A DNA stretch of 64,000 nt from assembly GCF_014646155.1 (NCBI RefSeq), contig NZ_BMMX01000017.1, positions 39,250 through 103,249 on the forward strand. The letters are read 5' to 3'. The translations under genes and the position numbers were made by a program. Numbering within the stretch: the stretch's first letter is position 1; each line of letters opens with the position of its first letter. Below are positions 7,366-15,889 of the stretch, piece by piece. Origin of the DNA: Mangrovihabitans endophyticus. GTDB taxonomy: Bacteria; Actinomycetota; Actinomycetes; Mycobacteriales; Micromonosporaceae. A model generated the notes under the pieces. It did not search any database and had not been told where the DNA came from. It saw nothing but the letters and a program-made list of their open reading frames with translations.

Positions 7366-8667
7366 TCATCCGGACACCCGCTGACCCTGGTAGATGTCGG
7401 GCACCCCGTCGCCGTCCGCGTCGGCTTCCTCCTGGGCGCACAGCTTGCGGTACTGGCTGTTGCGCACCCGCAGCACGATCGCGGCGAACACGGCGGCCAG
7501 CAGTGAGCCGGTCAGCACGCCGATCTTCGCGTACCCGTCGCCGTCCGACCCGATGCCGAACGCGAGCTCGCCGATCAGCAGCGACACGGTGAAGCCGACG
7601 CCGCCCAGCAGCGCCAGACCGAACACGTCCCACCAGCTCAGCCCGTCCGCGAGACGCGCGTGCGTGAAGCGTTGCACCAGCCACGCCGAGCCGGTGATGC
7701 CGATTGCCTTGCCGAGCACGAGCCCGGCGATGATGCCCAGCGTGATGGGTTGCGCCAGGCTGGCGCCGAATCCGCCGGTGTCCGCGACCGAGACGCCCGC
7801 GGCGAAGAACGCGAACACCGGCACCGCCACCCCGGCGGAGACCGGGCGCCAGGCGTGTTCCAGTCGTTCGGCCATGCCGTGCTCGCTGTCCCGGCCGCGC
7901 ACCGGGACGGTGAACGCCAGCAGCACGCCGGCGACGGTGGCGTGGATGCCCGACTCGTGCACCAGCGCCCAGGCCACCACCGCCAGCGGGATCAGCAGCC
8001 ACCAGCGCAGCACACGCCGCTGGACGAGCAGGCCGAAGGCGGCGATCGGCAGCACCGCCAGGGCCAGCGGCAGCAGGTGCAGCGACGAGCTGTAGAACAC
8101 CGCGATGACGAGGATGGCCAGCAGGTCGTCGACCACCGCCAGGGTCAGCAGGAAGGTGCGCAACGACGTCGGCAGGTGGGTGCTGATCACGCCGAGCACG
8201 GCGAGCGCGAACGCGATGTCGGTGGCGGTCGGGATGGCCCACCCGGCCAGCGCGTCGCCGCCGCCGCGGGCCGCGACGGCGGCGAAGATCAGCGCGGGCA
8301 CCGCCATGCCGCCGACCGCGGCGGCCACCGGCAGGGCGGCCCGCCGGGGATCCCGCAGATCCCCGCCGACGAACTCGCGCTTGAGCTCCAGGCCGGCGAC
8401 GAAGAAGAAGATGGCGAGCAGCCCGTCGGCCGCCCACACCGTCAGGGACAGGTCGAGGTGCCAGGCGGACGGGCCGATCCGGGCTTCGGACAGCCGGTGA
8501 TAACTGTCCGCGAGGGGAGTGTTGGCCCAGACCAGAGCGATCAGGGCGGCGCCGAGCAGCAGGACGCCGCCGACGGTTTCGGTACGCAGCACGTCGCCGA
8601 CGCGACGGGCCTCGGCCCAGCTACCGCTGCCGAAGAGACGGGGGGTGCGCGATAAGGGCTTGCCCAT
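7366..8667 (-). CDS. nhaA: Na+/H+ antiporter NhaA
   Basis: Inner-membrane NhaA, exchanging Na+ or Li+ for protons. The start at 8667 (MGKPLSRTP) is chosen because GGAGGA precedes it; an upstream GTG in frame falls inside the conserved leader block. Signature segments: LAIFFFVAGLELKREF, WAIPTATDIAFALAVLG, and LLTLAVVDDLLAILVIA with the paired Asp of the ion site (DD). The C-terminus after the last helix ends with DADGDGVPDIYQ, a DxDxDG loop like those that bind Ca2+. Preceded by the leader block at 8706-8727. Confidence 0.95.
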   Translation of the reverse strand: MGKPLSRTPRLFGSGSWAEARRVGDVLRTETVGGVLLLGAALIALVWANTPLADSYHRLSEARIGPSAWHLDLSLTVWAADGLLAIFFFVAGLELKREFVGGDLRDPRRAALPVAAAVGGMAVPALIFAAVAARGGGDALAGWAIPTATDIAFALAVLGVISTHLPTSLRTFLLTLAVVDDLLAILVIAVFYSSSLHLLPLALAVLPIAAFGLLVQRRVLRWWLLIPLAVVAWALVHESGIHATVAGVLLAFTVPVRGRDSEHGMAERLEHAWRPVSAGVAVPVFAFFAAGVSVADTGGFGASLAQPITLGIIAGLVLGKAIGITGSAWLVQRFTHARLADGLSWWDVFGLALLGGVGFTVSLLIGELAFGIGSDGDGYAKIGVLTGSLLAAVFAAIVLRVRNSQYRKLCAQEEADADGDGVPDIYQGQRVSG

Positions 8668-8705
8668 GGGCGTGGTCCTCCGAACGGGGGAGTCGTCGAT
8701 GGCAC

Positions 8706-8727
8706 CGCCGACCAGACTTCCCGGCAC
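8706..8727 (-). promoter_or_regulatory. Conserved structured leader block, copy 2 (candidate riboswitch), nhaA 5' UTR
   Basis: Identical 22 nt to 7271-7292. Further 5' both leaders also share a TTGA...GGGCG-type segment (plus-strand TCAAGGTTA at 8735 versus TCAACCTA at 7300). It ends 38 nt before the nhaA ATG. Conservation far outside coding sequence argues for function at RNA level. Confidence 0.6.
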
Positions 8728-9069
8728 ACCGCCCTCAAGGTTACGGGATGGATCTCGGCGTCGCCGGTGGCTCGCGGATCCGCGGCGGTGGGGTTCGCCA
8801 CCCCCTCTGGGGTGCGGCGGTGCTGGCGCAGGCGTGCCCCGGTGGTCCCGCGAGGGGCGCCGCGGGCTCCGTCCGCCGGGCCGCCGACCGTACCGTCAAG
8901 CACTCTGAGTGACTCTACCGCTACTGCTTCTCGATCGCGTTGTTCCTGCTCAGCTTGGTAGCATGCCGCGGTTATCTGCTGGCGGCCGGTGCGTTGATCG
9001 CCTCGGGACGGGGGTCTGTGTGGACACGAGACCACTGCGGACAGGCCCGCACGGACGGAGCTCTCAACT
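8728..9069. other. Intergenic region between nhaA leader and the DivIVA-like gene
   Basis: No gene seen in either strand. It holds the outer part of the nhaA leader and, toward the right, the presumed promoter of the gene at 9070. No clear -35/-10 pair or palindrome was found. Confidence 0.5.
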
Positions 9070-10038
9070 GTGACTGACAATCGGATGAAGGATCGGGTCA
9101 AAGTGATGTTCGCGGCGACGTCCCCGGAGAGTGAGACCTCGGAGCACTCGATCGTCACTCCGCGCACCGGAAACGGCGGCAACCCCGCGCTGCCGAACCA
9201 GGCTCTCCAGGTGCTGTCGATGGCGCAGCGCACCGCCGAGGAGCACGTCGTCGGCGCGCAGAAGGAAGCCGACCGGATCCGCACCGACGCGCAGGCCGCG
9301 GCCGAGCAGGTGGCCCGGGACGCCCAGGTGCACGCCCACCAGGTGCGTCGCGACGCGGACAAGGTGCTCTTCGACGCGCGCGCCGCGGCCGAGCAGACCG
9401 CACGGGAGGCGCGCGCCCGCACCGAGGAGGCCCAGCGCAACGCGGAGAAGATCGTCGTGGACGCCCGCGCGCAGGCGGACGCCATCGTGGCCGAGGCCCG
9501 CGCCAGCTCCGAGCACCTGCGGATCCAGGCCCAGCAGCGGTACGAGGACGTGGTCGGCAGCCTCGGCACGAAGCGCGAGGGACTGCAGATGCAGATCGAG
9601 GCGCTGGAGCGGTTCGATCATGAGTACCGGGCCCGGCTGACCTCGTTCATGCAGGGCCAGCTCCGCGCGTTGTGGATGGATCAGCCCCAGGTCGGCGTCC
9701 AACTGGACGAGCAGGGCGGCCAGCCCGGCGACCGAGACGCCCAGCCGGGTGCGCCGAGCGTGCCACCGGAAGACCAGCGCATGCAGCTCGGCGACCGGGT
9801 GGAGGGACCCGAGGAGCCGCCGGAGCGGCAGGTGGCCGGCGGCCCGGTCCAGCACCTCGAACTGGCGGCCCGGCGCGGCGGTCGGCACGGTGCGGCCCCC
9901 CGACAGCGGGAGGCGGCGCAGCAGCAGGCCGCGGAGGGTTTGGCCGACGAGGCTGCTCAGCAGGGCGAGAACCCCGAAGCGCAGCAGAACGCGGCGGACG
10001 CGCCGGCCGAGGCGACCGCGGAGAGCGACGAGCGCTGA
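9070..10038 (+). CDS. DivIVA-like coiled-coil protein
   Basis: 322-aa protein with a long uninterrupted heptad-rich segment (about residues 45-185) made of repeated Ala/Glu/Arg-rich turns (EEAQRNAEKIVVDARAQAD and similar), ending at YRARLTSFMQGQLRALW. This matches the actinobacterial DivIVA/Wag31-related coiled-coil proteins that act as polar or cytoskeletal scaffolds. The N-terminal 40 residues lack the canonical DivIVA membrane-binding region, and the last 120 residues are acidic, Gln/Pro-rich and probably disordered. GTG at 9070 follows GGAG. Stand-alone gene. Role in polarity is inferred from family only. Confidence 0.7.
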   Translation: MTDNRMKDRVKVMFAATSPESETSEHSIVTPRTGNGGNPALPNQALQVLSMAQRTAEEHVVGAQKEADRIRTDAQAAAEQVARDAQVHAHQVRRDADKVLFDARAAAEQTAREARARTEEAQRNAEKIVVDARAQADAIVAEARASSEHLRIQAQQRYEDVVGSLGTKREGLQMQIEALERFDHEYRARLTSFMQGQLRALWMDQPQVGVQLDEQGGQPGDRDAQPGAPSVPPEDQRMQLGDRVEGPEEPPERQVAGGPVQHLELAARRGGRHGAAPRQREAAQQQAAEGLADEAAQQGENPEAQQNAADAPAEATAESDER

Positions 10039-10170
10039 TTCCCGGCGCGGGCGCTGACCGTCGGGCCGGGCGCCGATCGTCGGGTACGGCGCCGGGCGGC
10101 CGTCGGAGTGTGACGATTCGCCTCCTGGGTAAAGCACCGCGCGTCACCGCGGTACACCCCGGAGGAGATC

Positions 10171-11220
10171 ATGCGCGCACTCACCGTCCAGCCGCTCAGC
10201 GCCGACACCGCCGAAGTGCGGGACGTGCCCGACCCGCAACCCGGCCCCGGCGAGATGCTGGTGGAGGGCTTGGCGCTGGGCATCTGCGGCACCGACCGGG
10301 AGATCATCGCCGGCGAGTACGGTTGGGCGCCGCCCGGAGCGGACCACCTGGTGCTCGGGCACGAGTCGCTGGGCCGGGTGCGCACCGCCCCGCCGGACAG
10401 CGACTTCGCGCCCGGGGACCTGGTGGTCGGCGTGGTGCGCCGCCCCGACCCGGAACCCTGCGGCGCGTGCGCGCGGGGCATGTTCGACATGTGCCGCAAC
10501 GGTCGCTACACCGAGCGGGGCATCAAACAGCTCAACGGCTACGGCAGCGAGCTGTGGACGGTCGACACCGGCTACGCCGTTCGGCTGGATCCGAGCCTGG
10601 AACAGGCCGGCGTGCTGATGGAACCGACCTCCGTGGTGGCCAAGGCGTGGGAACAGATCGACCTCGTCGGCCAGCGATCGTGGTTCGAGCCCCGCCGCGT
10701 GCTGATCACCGGCGCGGGCCCGATCGGCTTGCTGGCCGCGCTCATCGGCGTGCAGCGCGGCTTGGACGTGCACGTGCTCGACCTGGCGACCAGCGGCCCG
10801 AAGCCGGAGGCGGTCAAGGCCCTGGGCGCCCACTACCACTCGGCCGGCATGGACGAGGTGGTGGCCGGCGGTAAACCGGACATCATCATCGAGGCGACCG
10901 GCGTGTCCAAGCTGGTGTTCGAGGCGATGGCGGGCACCGCGGAGTTCGGCATCGTGTGCCTGACCGGTGTCTCGCCGGCCGGACGCAAGGTGAGCGTCGA
11001 CGTGGGCGCGGCGAACCGGGACATGGTGCTGGAGAACGACGCGGTGATCGGTTCGGTGAACGCGAACCTGACCCACTATGCGGCGGCGGCGGAGGCGCTG
11101 GCGGCGGCGGACGCCGACTGGCTGCACCGGTTGATCACCCGCCGTGTGCCGCTGGACCGCTTCGCGGAAGCCCTGCGGGCGGAACCGGACGACATCAAGG
11201 TAGTCCTCACCTTGAGCTGA
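10171..11220 (+). CDS. Zn-dependent glucose 1-dehydrogenase-like MDR enzyme
   Basis: Medium-chain dehydrogenase/reductase, 349 aa. Catalytic-zinc residues lie in GICGTDRE and LGHES; structural-zinc cysteines lie in CGACARGMFDMC. The Rossmann fold is at ITGAGPIGLLAAL. The pattern 'GTDREIIAGEYGWAPPGADHLVLGHE' (conserved in parts) is that of archaeal-type glucose dehydrogenase, which oxidises D-glucose with NAD(P)+. GGAGGAG precedes the ATG. Isolated gene. Sugar specificity is inferred. Confidence 0.8.
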   Translation: MRALTVQPLSADTAEVRDVPDPQPGPGEMLVEGLALGICGTDREIIAGEYGWAPPGADHLVLGHESLGRVRTAPPDSDFAPGDLVVGVVRRPDPEPCGACARGMFDMCRNGRYTERGIKQLNGYGSELWTVDTGYAVRLDPSLEQAGVLMEPTSVVAKAWEQIDLVGQRSWFEPRRVLITGAGPIGLLAALIGVQRGLDVHVLDLATSGPKPEAVKALGAHYHSAGMDEVVAGGKPDIIIEATGVSKLVFEAMAGTAEFGIVCLTGVSPAGRKVSVDVGAANRDMVLENDAVIGSVNANLTHYAAAAEALAAADADWLHRLITRRVPLDRFAEALRAEPDDIKVVLTLS

Positions 11221-11576
11221 CATCGTGGCGCGTCGACCCGTGCCATGGCGCGGGTGCGGCCGTGCGCGGCAGCGGGGGCTGGCAGCGTGGGCGAGTGGGA
11301 CTGGCGGCACCGATCTTGGACTTTGTGTGCCGGGATGCGCCACCTAGATCCGACATGTCCGACCGTCAACCTCAAGATCGGCATGGTGGGCGCGCAGGAG
11401 CGGCGCGGGGCGGCGCGTGTGGGGTGGTGTGGTGTGGGCGGGCGCGGACGGGGCGGGTGCGGCGGGGGTGAGACGGGCGGCCGCGCGCCGCGCTCGGCCT
11501 GGCGGGGCGTGCGCGGCGCGCGGTGTCTATCCGTGGGTGGTGCCTACCCGTGGAGTGTCTACCCGTGGGGTCGGGC
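11221..11576. other. Intergenic region with palindromic repeat copy
   Basis: Between the glucose dehydrogenase and PspC genes (convergent). It contains palindromic repeat copy 1 (11310-11381). The rest is G-rich with two short GTGGGTAC/ACCCGTGG-like direct repeats near 11530-11570. No gene supported. Confidence 0.6.
11310..11381. repeat. Palindromic intergenic repeat, copy 1
   Basis: Arms CCGATCTTG (11310-11318) and CAAGATCGG (11373-11381) pair perfectly; inside are GACTTTG and the ACATGTCCGACCG block shared with other copies. See the copies at 39749, 55730, 55828, 63827 and 63923. Confidence 0.85.
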
Positions 11577-11804
11577 CTACCAGCCCCGTGCTCGCTCTTC
11601 GGACGGCATGAGAATCCACAGCAGCGGATAGATCAGGATCTGGCTGCCGGGGATGATGAACAGGATCACGACGAACAGCAGTCGTGTGATCCACGGGTCG
11701 AGCCCGAAGCGGCGGCCCAGCCCGGCGCAGACGCCCCCGAGCACTCGGCCCTGCCGCGGGCGGACGAGGCCCTGGCGTGCCATCGAATCGTAAACGGTGT
11801 TCAT
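11577..11804 (-). CDS. PspC-domain membrane protein
   Basis: 75-aa PspC-family protein. Segment GRVLGGVCAGLGRRFGLDPWITRLLF is the PspC signature (shown in part: GGVCAGLGRRFGLDP), followed by two hydrophobic stretches (VVILFIIPGSQILIYPLLW). In enterobacteria PspC senses envelope stress; in actinobacteria such small PspC proteins are of unclear role. ATG at 11804 has GGAGGG upstream. Stand-alone gene. Confidence 0.85.
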   Translation of the reverse strand: MNTVYDSMARQGLVRPRQGRVLGGVCAGLGRRFGLDPWITRLLFVVILFIIPGSQILIYPLLWILMPSEERARGW

Positions 11805-11934
11805 GGATCCCTCCGGCGGTCGTTTCCCGACCGTTCCATGGTTGCGCCACCGGGCAAGCCTCCGCATCGGGGTACGGCCCTGAGGTGCCCCTGAATCCGC
11901 CACGGCGAGCTGCGACACACTTCGATGCGCTTAG

Positions 11935-11948
11935 TTGAACACGTTCAA
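11935..11948. promoter_or_regulatory. Operator-like palindrome upstream of 11970
   Basis: TTGAACACGTTCAA has six-base arms (TTGAAC/GTTCAA) around AC, typical of TetR-type sites, 21 bases before the ATG of the membrane-protein gene. No matching regulator is adjacent. Confidence 0.5.
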
Positions 11949-11969
11949 ATTCGGGCGCATGCTGAGGTC

Positions 11970-12518
11970 ATGAACGTGGAGAGAGGCCCGCAGCGGCCGG
12001 GCGACCAGACGACGATCCAGCGCATCCTGCTCGTGCACGCCATCGGCGGCACGCTCATCGGGGCGGGGTGCGGATCCTTCTTCACCGTGCTCGGCCTGGT
12101 CATCGGGGCCATGGTCGGCTTCAATCTGGGGATCGTCGCCGGGCTGGTGGCGGTCGCCCTCATGACGTACGCGACGCACCGGCGTCCCGGCCTGCCGGCC
12201 CGGACCGCGCGGCTGGTGTTCCTGGTGCCGGCGGTGCTCGCGATGGCCTTCCCGCTGACGCTGTGGACCATGATGCTGCGCGACATCCTGCACGGGCACG
12301 CCGTCTTCGCGGCCGAGCGCGTGATGATGGTGGTGCTCCTGCTGCCGGGTCCGCTGGGGGTGACCCTGATCTCGATGGCGGCGGGATGGTGTCTGGAAGC
12401 CACCGTGCCGGCGGTGCGCCGGCCGCGAGCGTTGCGCCACGCGCTCTACGGCGCCCTGCCGGCCCTGCTGCTGGTCGTCGTGGGCGGGCCGCTGGGCCTC
12501 TCTCTGACCACCCGGTGA
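11970..12518 (+). CDS. Hypothetical integral membrane protein
   Basis: 182 aa with four hydrophobic segments (around residues 24-46, 60-78, 85-106 and 150-175). Unrecognised family. ATG at 11970 is used because GAGG lies close upstream and the operator-like palindrome would fall inside a longer start. Expression from a repressor-controlled promoter is likely. Function not assigned. Confidence 0.65.
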   Translation: MNVERGPQRPGDQTTIQRILLVHAIGGTLIGAGCGSFFTVLGLVIGAMVGFNLGIVAGLVAVALMTYATHRRPGLPARTARLVFLVPAVLAMAFPLTLWTMMLRDILHGHAVFAAERVMMVVLLLPGPLGVTLISMAAGWCLEATVPAVRRPRALRHALYGALPALLLVVVGGPLGLSLTTR

Positions 12519-12550
12519 CGCTCCACCGGGCGGTGCAGTCGACGGGTGGT

Positions 12551-13921
12551 TCAGTCCCTGTGCAAGGTGTCGAGCAGCGGCGTCCGTTGTGCGCACTGCT
12601 CCAGCGCGAATGAGTCGGCGAGGGCGATCAGTTCGCTGTCGTCGAGGCCGCGGAACAACTCCGCGTACTCGTGGGCCAGCGGTTGCGCGATGGTCACGTT
12701 GTTGAGCAGCGTGCGGACCCAGTCCGTCGGACCCCACGGGTACGGGTCGAAGGAGGGGAACTCGCGGGCCATCATCTCCTGGAACGGCACGGTCACCGCC
12801 GCCGGGCCGACCCGGTCGCTGCCCCATGAGTCGGCGGCCAGGCGGTCCTTCTTGGCCACGAAGCCGCCGAAGCGAGCCAGATAGGCAGAGTCGGACCGCA
12901 CATGGGTCAGCCCCTGCAGGCCAAGATCCTTGTAGGTCCAGATGGACCAGCTCGCGCCGTGCTGCCGGTAGATGTCCAACTGATCGTCCAGCAGTGCCCG
13001 GCGCTGCGCGTCGATCCGTTCGTCGCCGGTGTAGATCGGACCGAATTCGCCCACCCAGATCGGCGTGCCGGTGCGTCGCGAGTACGCCGTACGGTCCAGG
13101 AACTTCTTTTCCACGGTGCTCTTGTCGCTGTATGCCCCGCCGGTGCGGCCGGGGTAGTCGCCGGTGCGTGCCAGCCCGGCGAGCGCGTAGTCGTGGCAGA
13201 CGTAGACGGTGTTGTCCCACGGCTCGTCGAACACGTCGAACTCGGTGGAATAGGTGTTGCCGTCCAGGAACAGGGTGGTGTGCGGGTCGACGGCCCGGAT
13301 TGCGGCGACGATCCGCTGGTAGAACGGGCCGAGCACGGCTCGGGACTCGTCGGCTGGCTCGTTGACCGGGTTGTATCCCGCCACCCACGGCTCGTCCTTG
13401 TATCGGTCGGCGAGCACCTCCCACAGGTGCACCGCCCGGTCCTGGAAGTGGCGATGGGTCCAGAAGCCGGGTAGGTGCGTCGGATTGTCGCTGTGCCAGT
13501 GGTGGTTCTGCGCGCCGGGCAGCGCGTGCAGGTCGATCACCGTGTAGATGCCGTGCCGGCCGCAGGCGCGAACGGCCCGGTCCAGGTGCCGGAACCCCTC
13601 CTGCTTGATCGTGAAGGGCCGGTCGTCGTCCTCGAAGTGCCGGTAGTTGATCGGCACCCGTACGCAGTTGAGCCCGCGCCGGGCCAGCAGGGCCGCGTCC
13701 GCGTCGCCGAAGAAGGAGGTGAGCAGGCGGTCGAAGAACAACTCGGAACGGTCGGTGCCGAGCACCGCGCGGACCCCGGCCCGCATCAGCGCCTCGTTGC
13801 CCGAGTAACCGGTGATGAAGTTCTCCATGTTCATCCAGCCGCCGATGCCCGGCCCGCGCAGGCGCAGCGGACGGCCGTCGCCGTCGACGAAGGCGGTGCC
13901 CTGCGTGCGGATCTTCTGCAT
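12551..13921 (-). CDS. Intracellular GH5-family glycoside hydrolase
   Basis: 456-aa (beta/alpha)8 glycosidase. The acid/base Glu is in GYNPVNEPAD and the nucleophile Glu in IWVGEFGPIY, the two hallmarks of GH5/clan A. ATG at 13921 (MQKIRTQG) follows GGGAGGG. No signal peptide, so it probably acts on imported oligosaccharides rather than polymer. A strong promoter (TTGACA-16-TATCTA) lies 58 nt upstream. Divergent from the dehydrogenase at 14121. Substrate (cello-, manno- or glucosyl-type) cannot be read from sequence. Confidence 0.85.
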   Translation of the reverse strand: MQKIRTQGTAFVDGDGRPLRLRGPGIGGWMNMENFITGYSGNEALMRAGVRAVLGTDRSELFFDRLLTSFFGDADAALLARRGLNCVRVPINYRHFEDDDRPFTIKQEGFRHLDRAVRACGRHGIYTVIDLHALPGAQNHHWHSDNPTHLPGFWTHRHFQDRAVHLWEVLADRYKDEPWVAGYNPVNEPADESRAVLGPFYQRIVAAIRAVDPHTTLFLDGNTYSTEFDVFDEPWDNTVYVCHDYALAGLARTGDYPGRTGGAYSDKSTVEKKFLDRTAYSRRTGTPIWVGEFGPIYTGDERIDAQRRALLDDQLDIYRQHGASWSIWTYKDLGLQGLTHVRSDSAYLARFGGFVAKKDRLAADSWGSDRVGPAAVTVPFQEMMAREFPSFDPYPWGPTDWVRTLLNNVTIAQPLAHEYAELFRGLDDSELIALADSFALEQCAQRTPLLDTLHRD

Positions 13922-13978
13922 GCACCCTCCCTGGGCCGCGGCCCGAAAGTTCCGGACTCCGAATGCTTGCCGCATCAG

Positions 13979-14006
13979 TAGATATTTCGTTTCACGTACG
14001 TGTCAA
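13979..14006 (-). promoter_or_regulatory. Sigma-A-type promoter of the GH5 gene with palindromic spacer
   Basis: Minus strand: -35 TTGACA (14006-14001), 16-bp spacer, -10 TATCTA (13984-13979). The spacer contains CACGTACGTG (13993-14002, overlapping the -35), a perfect 10-bp palindrome that could be an operator. A very similar TTGACACGTACGT occurs in the promoter at 35284-35312. Confidence 0.65.
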
Positions 14007-14120
14007 GGCGCGCTGCGCGGGCCACAGTTCCGGAATCCGGCACAACTTCCGGGCGGTCGCACCGGCATGGTCGCGGATCTCCCGGGCATCCGGTGGGTGA
14101 GCCGATCGAGGGAGGTATTC

Positions 14121-15143
14121 ATGCAAGGCGTAGTCATGTACGCCCCCGGCGACGTCCGGGTGGAGGAGCGCGACGACCCGCGCATCGCGCAGCCGACGGA
14201 CGCGATCATCCGGCTGTCCGCCACCTGCGTGTGCGGCTCCGACCTGTGGCCGTACCGCGGGGTGGAGAAGGTCGAGGGCCCGTCGCCGATGGGCCACGAG
14301 TACGCGGGCGTCGTCGAGGAGGTCGGCAGCGCGGTCACCGCGGTGCGGCCGGGACAGTTCGTGGTCGGTTCGTTCTTCGCCTCCGACAACACGTGCGAGA
14401 TCTGCCGGGCCGGCTATCAGAGCTCCTGTGTGCACCGCGAGCCGGTGGGCGCGATGGGGGCGCAGGCGCAGCGGCTGCGCGTGCCGCTGGCCGATGGCAC
14501 CCTGGTCGCCGCGCCGGACATGCCGCCGGACGACCTCGTGCCGGGCTACCTGGCCGCCTCCGACGTGCTCGGCACCGGCTGGTTCGGCGCCGAGGCCGCG
14601 CGGGTGCAGCCGGGCAAGACCGTCGCGGTCGTGGGAGACGGCGCGGTCGGCCTGCTCGCCGTGCTGGCGGCACGGCAGCTCGGCGCCGAGCGGATCATCG
14701 CGATGAGCCGGCACGAGCCGCGACAGAAGCTGGCCCGCGAGTACGGCGCGACCGACGTCGTCACCGAGCGCGGTGACGAGGGGGTGGCCCGGATCAAGGA
14801 TCTGACCGGTGGGCTGGGCGCGCACTCGGTGATCGAGGCGGTCGGCACGCAGCAGTCGATGATGCAGGCGATCCGATCGGCGCGTCCGGGAGGCCACGTC
14901 GGTTACGTCGGCGTGTCGCACGACGTCAGCCTGCCCGGACAGGAGTTGTTCTTCTCCCACGTGCATCTGCACGGCGGTCCCGCGCCGGTACGCCGGTTTC
15001 TGCCCGAGCTGATGGAGCTGATCGGGCAGCGGGTGATCGACCCGGGGAAGGTCTTCGACCTGGACCTGCCGCTGGCGGAGGCGGCGCGGGGATACCAGGC
15101 GATGGACGAACGCCGCGCCATCAAGACACTGTTGCGTCCCTGA
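14121..15143 (+). CDS. Zn-dependent alcohol dehydrogenase (MDR)
   Basis: 340-aa NAD(P)-dependent MDR dehydrogenase. Catalytic zinc residues lie in CVCGSDLWPYRG and MGHEYAG; the structural-zinc loop is CEICRAGYQSSCVH; the Rossmann motif is VVGDGAVGLLAVLAARQLGA. Start at 14121 (MQGVVMYAPG) follows GGGAGG; a much longer frame upstream crosses the GH5 promoter and was not used. The substrate is an alcohol or aldehyde of unknown type. Confidence 0.85.
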   Translation: MQGVVMYAPGDVRVEERDDPRIAQPTDAIIRLSATCVCGSDLWPYRGVEKVEGPSPMGHEYAGVVEEVGSAVTAVRPGQFVVGSFFASDNTCEICRAGYQSSCVHREPVGAMGAQAQRLRVPLADGTLVAAPDMPPDDLVPGYLAASDVLGTGWFGAEAARVQPGKTVAVVGDGAVGLLAVLAARQLGAERIIAMSRHEPRQKLAREYGATDVVTERGDEGVARIKDLTGGLGAHSVIEAVGTQQSMMQAIRSARPGGHVGYVGVSHDVSLPGQELFFSHVHLHGGPAPVRRFLPELMELIGQRVIDPGKVFDLDLPLAEAARGYQAMDERRAIKTLLRP

Positions 15144-15201
15144 GCCGCGCGTTGTTGCCTCCCTGAGCCGCGCCGGGCGCATCCGGCGCTAGCATCGCCG
15201 G

Positions 15202-15837
15202 ATGCGCTGGATGCGGACGCTGCCGTTGGTCACCTTGGGTCCGTTGCTGCTGGCGCTGGTCGGCCTGGTCCATCCGGGCGGGCTGGCGCCGGAGACCGCT
15301 CACCGGTGGGTGACGCTGCACATCGTGCTGCTGCCGGTCTTTCCGTTGCTGGCACTGGGCTTTCCGGTGTTGTTGCGTCCGCCTCCGGCGTGGTCGCCTG
15401 CCGGCCCGGTGGAAGCCGCCACCGTGATCGCGTGGGTGGGCGCGGCGGTCTACGCAGTCGCCTACACCGGACTGGACGCGGTGGCCGGGATCGGCGCCGG
15501 GACCATCGCGGATCAGCCCGGCGACCAGGCTGAACTGCGCGCGTTGGTGCTGTCCCTCTACGACGTCGGCGACCGGATCGGGCAGGTGGGCGTGTACGCG
15601 TTCCTGGTGGCGGTGCTGGCGGGCGCGGTGGCGCTGGGTGCCCGGCACGGCGCACGCGTCCTGCCGGGCACCGTGATCCTGCTGGGCGCCGGCTACTCGT
15701 TCATCGACAGTCACATCTTCTGGCCGCGCGGAGTGGCGACCATGCTGGCGATGGCGGCGGGGTTCGCCCTGTGGGCGTGGGCGACGGCGAAGCGCCCCGC
15801 CCCGGCGGCGGCGTACGGCGCGAGCGGGGCGTTGTAG
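15202..15837 (+). CDS. Hypothetical integral membrane protein
   Basis: 211 aa with about six hydrophobic segments distributed over the whole length and a short Ala-rich tail. Not recognised. It follows the dehydrogenase by 58 bases on the same strand, so it may share its transcript. No catalytic motif seen. Confidence 0.65.
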   Translation: MRWMRTLPLVTLGPLLLALVGLVHPGGLAPETAHRWVTLHIVLLPVFPLLALGFPVLLRPPPAWSPAGPVEAATVIAWVGAAVYAVAYTGLDAVAGIGAGTIADQPGDQAELRALVLSLYDVGDRIGQVGVYAFLVAVLAGAVALGARHGARVLPGTVILLGAGYSFIDSHIFWPRGVATMLAMAAGFALWAWATAKRPAPAAAYGASGAL

Positions 15838-15889
15838 GATCGGCGGCTGCGGTCGCCCGTGTCCGGCAACGGGCGCCGGGAGGTGACCC

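Noticed and set aside
13812..14120. Longer N-terminus for the alcohol dehydrogenase
   Set aside because: It would run through the GH5 gene start and its promoter; GGGAGG and the normal family start are at 14121.
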